Source of the DNA: Erythroxylum novogranatense | Lineage: Eukaryota; Streptophyta; Magnoliopsida; Malpighiales; Erythroxylaceae | Assembly (NCBI GenBank): GCA_029891385.1 | Contig: CM057225.1 | Span: 78,517,887-78,581,886, forward strand | Length of the DNA stretch: 64,000 nt | Reading direction: 5' to 3' | Part shown: positions 60,956-64,000 of the stretch, in pieces | Numbering within the stretch: position 1 is the stretch's first letter | How the letters are laid out: every line of letters starts with the position of its first letter | The notes under the pieces: model-generated | The model's input: only the letters and a program-made list of their open reading frames with translations | What the model was told of the DNA's origin: nothing | Databases searched by the model: none | Translations under genes and position numbers: made by a program

Positions 60956-61812
60956 TGTTAGGATTAGTGAGCCTTGGTTAACATATAGCATGGATTAGGC
61001 ATGTCAAAGGAACCAAGGTAACTTAACAAAGTAAAGATCAGGCATGGTTTGAGTTGCGATGACCGTGGGGCGTTGATTGGCTAAGAGTGAGTTGGACTTG
61101 CCTAAGGTGTCTTTGGTGAGACTAAGGATGAAATCGTGCTCAAATGATGAATCATGGGTGAATGAACTAGATCATTGGTGTGCATTAGTTAGACCACGTG
61201 CGAATTGACTCGAAACTTGGCTAACCTTTGCCTTTGTATAAAGATCATGGATGATGTGATAAAGTTAGAGGGATAAATCATCAAGAAAGTGGAATGATGT
61301 GGCAAAGAACATGAATGAGATGTCTTGTAAGCATTTTACACATGTTGCTTTGACTTAGGAGTGAGATAGTGATAAGTTATGCAAACTTTTACTAAAGTAG
61401 TGCCTAAAGTAGTTAGGGATGCCAACCACCAACTAAGTTAACAGCTTAGTGGCCTTAAGACTACTTTCTTGTATTCTTGCCCAACAAGTCTTCTAGGGCA
61501 TATAAATAGCTCATTTAAGCAAGGCTTCATTTATTAGAGAGAGTTTTAGATATGTATCCTTTGTATCAATTATGAGTACTATAAAGATTAACAATTTTGC
61601 TGTAAAGTTGTGTGCATCTTTCTCTTCTTATTGTTATCCATTCTAGTTTGTTGATTAAATGAATTTCATAAGTTTACTTTGCCTTTATGGGAAATAATTT
61701 AAACACGGCGGATTGGTAAGGTTGAGTTAAATTGCAAGGGTTCAACTACTGTACTTAGATTTTGGCACATTTTGTAAGAGAACTTGAAGTTCTTTGTGAA
61801 GTCTTTGTAATA
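60956..61812 (+). mobile_element. 5' LTR of an unclassified LTR retrotransposon
   Basis: TGTTAGGATTAG is the likely start (TGTTAGCTCC at 60925 is an alternative). The end near 61812 reads GTAATA, probably decayed from GTAACA, and a primer-binding site follows directly. A perfect TATAAATA box at 61501-61508 is where an LTR promoter would be. The length of about 0.86 kb differs from families A and B. The left end and target duplication are unproven. Confidence 0.65.
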
Positions 61813-61814
61813 GT

Positions 61815-61828
61815 TGGTATCAGAGCCG
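61815..61828 (+). promoter_or_regulatory. Primer-binding site TGGTATCAGAGCCG
   Basis: Exact match to the initiator Met tRNA-complementary site of plant LTR retrotransposons. It sits two bases after the LTR end and 14 bp before the first gag ATG. Confidence 0.9.
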
Positions 61829-61841
61829 TGTTGGTGATTCA

Positions 61842-61898
61842 ATGGCAGGTGGTAGCAATCTTACAGAGCATGTCACGGGGGTGAAAGTGCTCATCAGT
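61842..61898 (+). pseudogene. gag start of the interrupted retrotransposon
   Basis: ATG opens MAGGSNLTEHVTGVKVLIS, plausible as a gag N-terminus because of its position after the primer-binding site. A family-A LTR begins at 61899 and breaks the frame. The rest, if present, lies beyond the window. Confidence 0.55.
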
Positions 61899-64000
61899 TG
61901 TAACATCTTGTCCCCCATATTAAGGGTTAGAACTCGAAATGTATTGGCAAATTTACACACATTGTGGCATACACACATATGGGAATTTGAGAACTACTTG
62001 ATTGTGATGTATATACTGTTTAATTGTTACACATGCACTTCATTCATGAGTGCATGATCAGATAATGACAGTTGTGACCGGAGCAGCCAGAGCTAAAAGC
62101 TCAACGTAATTGGATCTCAAGCCCACAGTGATTTAGAGCCTCGAGCTTAACGATTAATGCGCCCATATTGGGACAGTTTAGGCGCTCGGTCACAACACCG
62201 CGATAAATTGGAATGTGTTACATATGCATTTGATTTGATCCATTTTGATTGACTGAAAGGCAAAATGCCTTATGTTTGTGTGGAAAAGAAATAAAAGTGT
62301 TGCCTATGTGATCATATGGTATTTCGATCAATGTGCAATTATGACATCATTGTGATATGCTTGATTGAAATTCATGAATAATTGGCAAAGCTATAGTGAG
62401 TGACCATATGATATGCATTGTTATGTGAACGTTTGAAAATTTGTTTCATGTTTTAAATGAATACTGTTCGTTGAGGCTATTTGTGTACTGATGTGGTTAA
62501 ATTGGTCTAAGTTTGCATAGCTTTTAAATGAGTTTTTATTAATGGGAGATGGTTGAGGGTAGATGTTGCAAACGTGTGGACTTGTGTACAAGGTTAGGTT
62601 GTGACTTAGTTGTGGCGCATATATTATGCGGGTTAAAAAAATGGTATGGATGAAGTATGATGTGAGTTAAGTTTATGATCATAACTTGTTACATGGTTAT
62701 CCTATTGAGATGAGGCTTGACTTAATTAAACGTGAGAAAATTTGGTTAGAATTCTTAAGGAGGAAGTGCAGTCTAATTGTGGCTTGAAGGAGAGGTTGGA
62801 GCTTGCTTTGAAAGTGAGTTATGTGTGCAGCATGAACGGTAATAGGAATTCTGTGACCTGAAACTTCGATGAATTTTTCTCGATTGATTTAGGTTGAATG
62901 TGTGAATGTGATCTTCATGAGAATTGTAGAGTGTGTTTTATCTATTCATTGATATAAAGCATGGTAATTATGGACAATGGAGTTTCTAGTTTGATGCTTG
63001 CTCGTTCTGATGTTGTTTTGGATGAAGTTGGCGAACAACCACTTTTGTAGGGACTTTTGACCCCTTTTAGAGACTGAATTTGGTGTTAAGTCCTTAATGA
63101 AAGTTGTAGAGAGTTATGTGATTTTTCTATCTCTACCAAGATTGTAAAATTTGGAGTTCGGGGCCAAAAGTTATATGTGTTAGAAGTTTGAAGGTCGGAT
63201 CAGGTGCTAGCCAACCGACCGACCTCTGATGGCCGATCGACCGAACGAGCTCTGACCAACGACCTCTAATGGCCGATCGACTGAGCGAGCTCTGATCGAC
63301 CGACCTCTGATGGCCGATCGACCGAGCGAGCTCTGACCGACCGACCTCTGATGGCCGATCGACCGAGGGCGCTCTAACCGACCGACCTCTGATGGCTGAT
63401 CGACCGACCGAGCTCTGACCGACTGACCTCTGATGGCCGATCGACCGAGCGAGCTCTGAACAATCGACCTCTGATGGTCGATTGACTGAGCGAGCTCTGA
63501 CTGTCCGACCTCTGAGAGTCGACCGACCCCTGATAACCGAGCGATTGCGCACGCCCGATCGACCGAGCGCCTCCAGTAGGCGCATCGTTATTTGTTCTGT
63601 ATGGTCAATCGACCGAATGCCTCACGTAGGCGCACCGCTCTGCCTATATTTGTTCAGTTCTGGCCGACCAACCTCTCTCCACTAGGTTGGCCATAACTTT
63701 TTCGTCTGTCATCCGATTGATCTGATTGTTGAAGCGTTGAATTCCAATGAAATCCCGCTATCTCTCCATACCAAACGTATGGTTTTTGAGATTTATTTGA
63801 GGAAGACCGATCAGATCAAATTGAGTTGACCAATTGAAAGAGTTTGAGCTGGATATTTTCTTAACATGGGTCAGTAATGTGGAGATATCTTGAGCTTTGA
63901 GCTCTCCTAACGATCTGATTCTTGTTTCAAATTGAACTAGCGATATTGGGGCTTCTAATGTTATGAAGAGGTCCGACCCCAATTTAGTCCTAAACGTTCA
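61899..64000 (+). mobile_element. Family-A Ty3/gypsy LTR (plus orientation), partial
   Basis: Starts TGTAACATCTTGTCCCCC, the LTR start of family A on the plus strand. It has the family's CCGGAGCAGCCAGAG block and the GCCTCGAGCTTAACGATTAATGC...GGGACAGTTTAGGCGCTCGGTCACAAC block (62078-62197) in the order expected from the element 1 LTRs. The GTTGTAGAG motif occurs at 62925 and 63105, 180 bp apart. A 41-bp GC-rich tandem repeat lies at 63224-63509. It runs off the window, so solo LTR versus full element is unknown. Confidence 0.85.
63224..63509. repeat. 41-bp GC-rich tandem repeat (seven units) inside the LTR
   Basis: Seven units (the first 40 bp, six of 41 bp) of the type CTCTGATGGCCGATCGACCG plus AGCGAGCTCTGACCGACCGAC, with a partial unit following. 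Each unit contains CGATCG and most contain GAGCTC. It lies 120 bp after a GTTGTAGAG motif. Confidence 0.93.

Noticed and set aside
61815..61828. Possible tRNA-Met fragment
   Set aside because: Only the 3'-complement (TGGTATCAGAGCC) is present beside an LTR, so it is a primer-binding site.
61842..62057. A 71-codon open frame after the primer-binding site as a complete protein
   Set aside because: Only the first 19 codons are gag-like; the remainder is the inserted LTR.
63133..63585. A 150-codon minus-strand open frame with repeated GHQRSV-like units
   Set aside because: It is the 41-bp tandem repeat read through rotating frames; GC-rich repeats stay open by chance.

Overview
The window is repeat-rich, AT-rich plant nuclear DNA, most likely from a eudicot. 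The evidence is Ty3/gypsy chromovirus elements primed by initiator-Met tRNA, a plant L1-type LINE, CACTA and Mutator-like transposase remnants, and one intron-containing plant MATE (DETOXIFICATION) transporter gene. No rRNA gene, tRNA gene, CRISPR array or bacterial-type operon is visible.

Bases 1-20.6 kb are nested transposons. A decayed LINE (710-1141 and 5303-about 8645) carries a solo LTR (1142-5302, perfect TCTTG target duplication). Next to its 3' end lies the N-terminal domain of a CACTA transposase. That domain is split by a complete but decayed Ty3/gypsy element on the minus strand (element 1, 8758-20441, target duplication CAAAC). Bases 20.6-24.5 kb are AT-rich, with a 0.3-kb direct repeat pair and a weak LTR-like remnant.

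Bases 24.5-57.9 kb are a direct tandem segmental duplication. Copy 1 (about 24514-33834) and copy 2 (about 33835-57921) each contain a CACTA-like small element, an LTR remnant, a Mutator-like transposase pseudogene, and the promoter plus exon 1 of the MATE gene. Copy 2 also holds a Ty3/gypsy element on the minus strand (element 2, 39841-55064). The right LTR of element 2 contains an inverted solo LTR of the same family (49443-53084). Copy 1 preserves the empty site of element 2, so the order of events is duplication, then element 2, then the nested solo LTR.

The only gene that looks intact is the MATE transporter at 57591-60504 (+): eight exons, 497 codons plus stop, all splice phases consistent. 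The duplication left an orphan, stop-free first exon with its own TATA box and splice donor at 33501-33800. It is either dead or a second promoter and first exon for the same gene.

Bases 60.9-64 kb hold the 5' end of another LTR retrotransposon (LTR, primer-binding site, gag start), interrupted after about 57 coding bases by a family-A LTR that runs out of the window.

The least explained structure is inside the LTRs. They share a degenerate motif (sense ATGAAAGTTGTAGAG) repeated about every 182 bp. Several also carry a block of short palindromes: paired 15-mers 21 bp apart on a 72-bp period, a 41-bp GC-rich tandem repeat, or a 14-bp-arm hairpin. All identities, ages and alignments here were read by eye.
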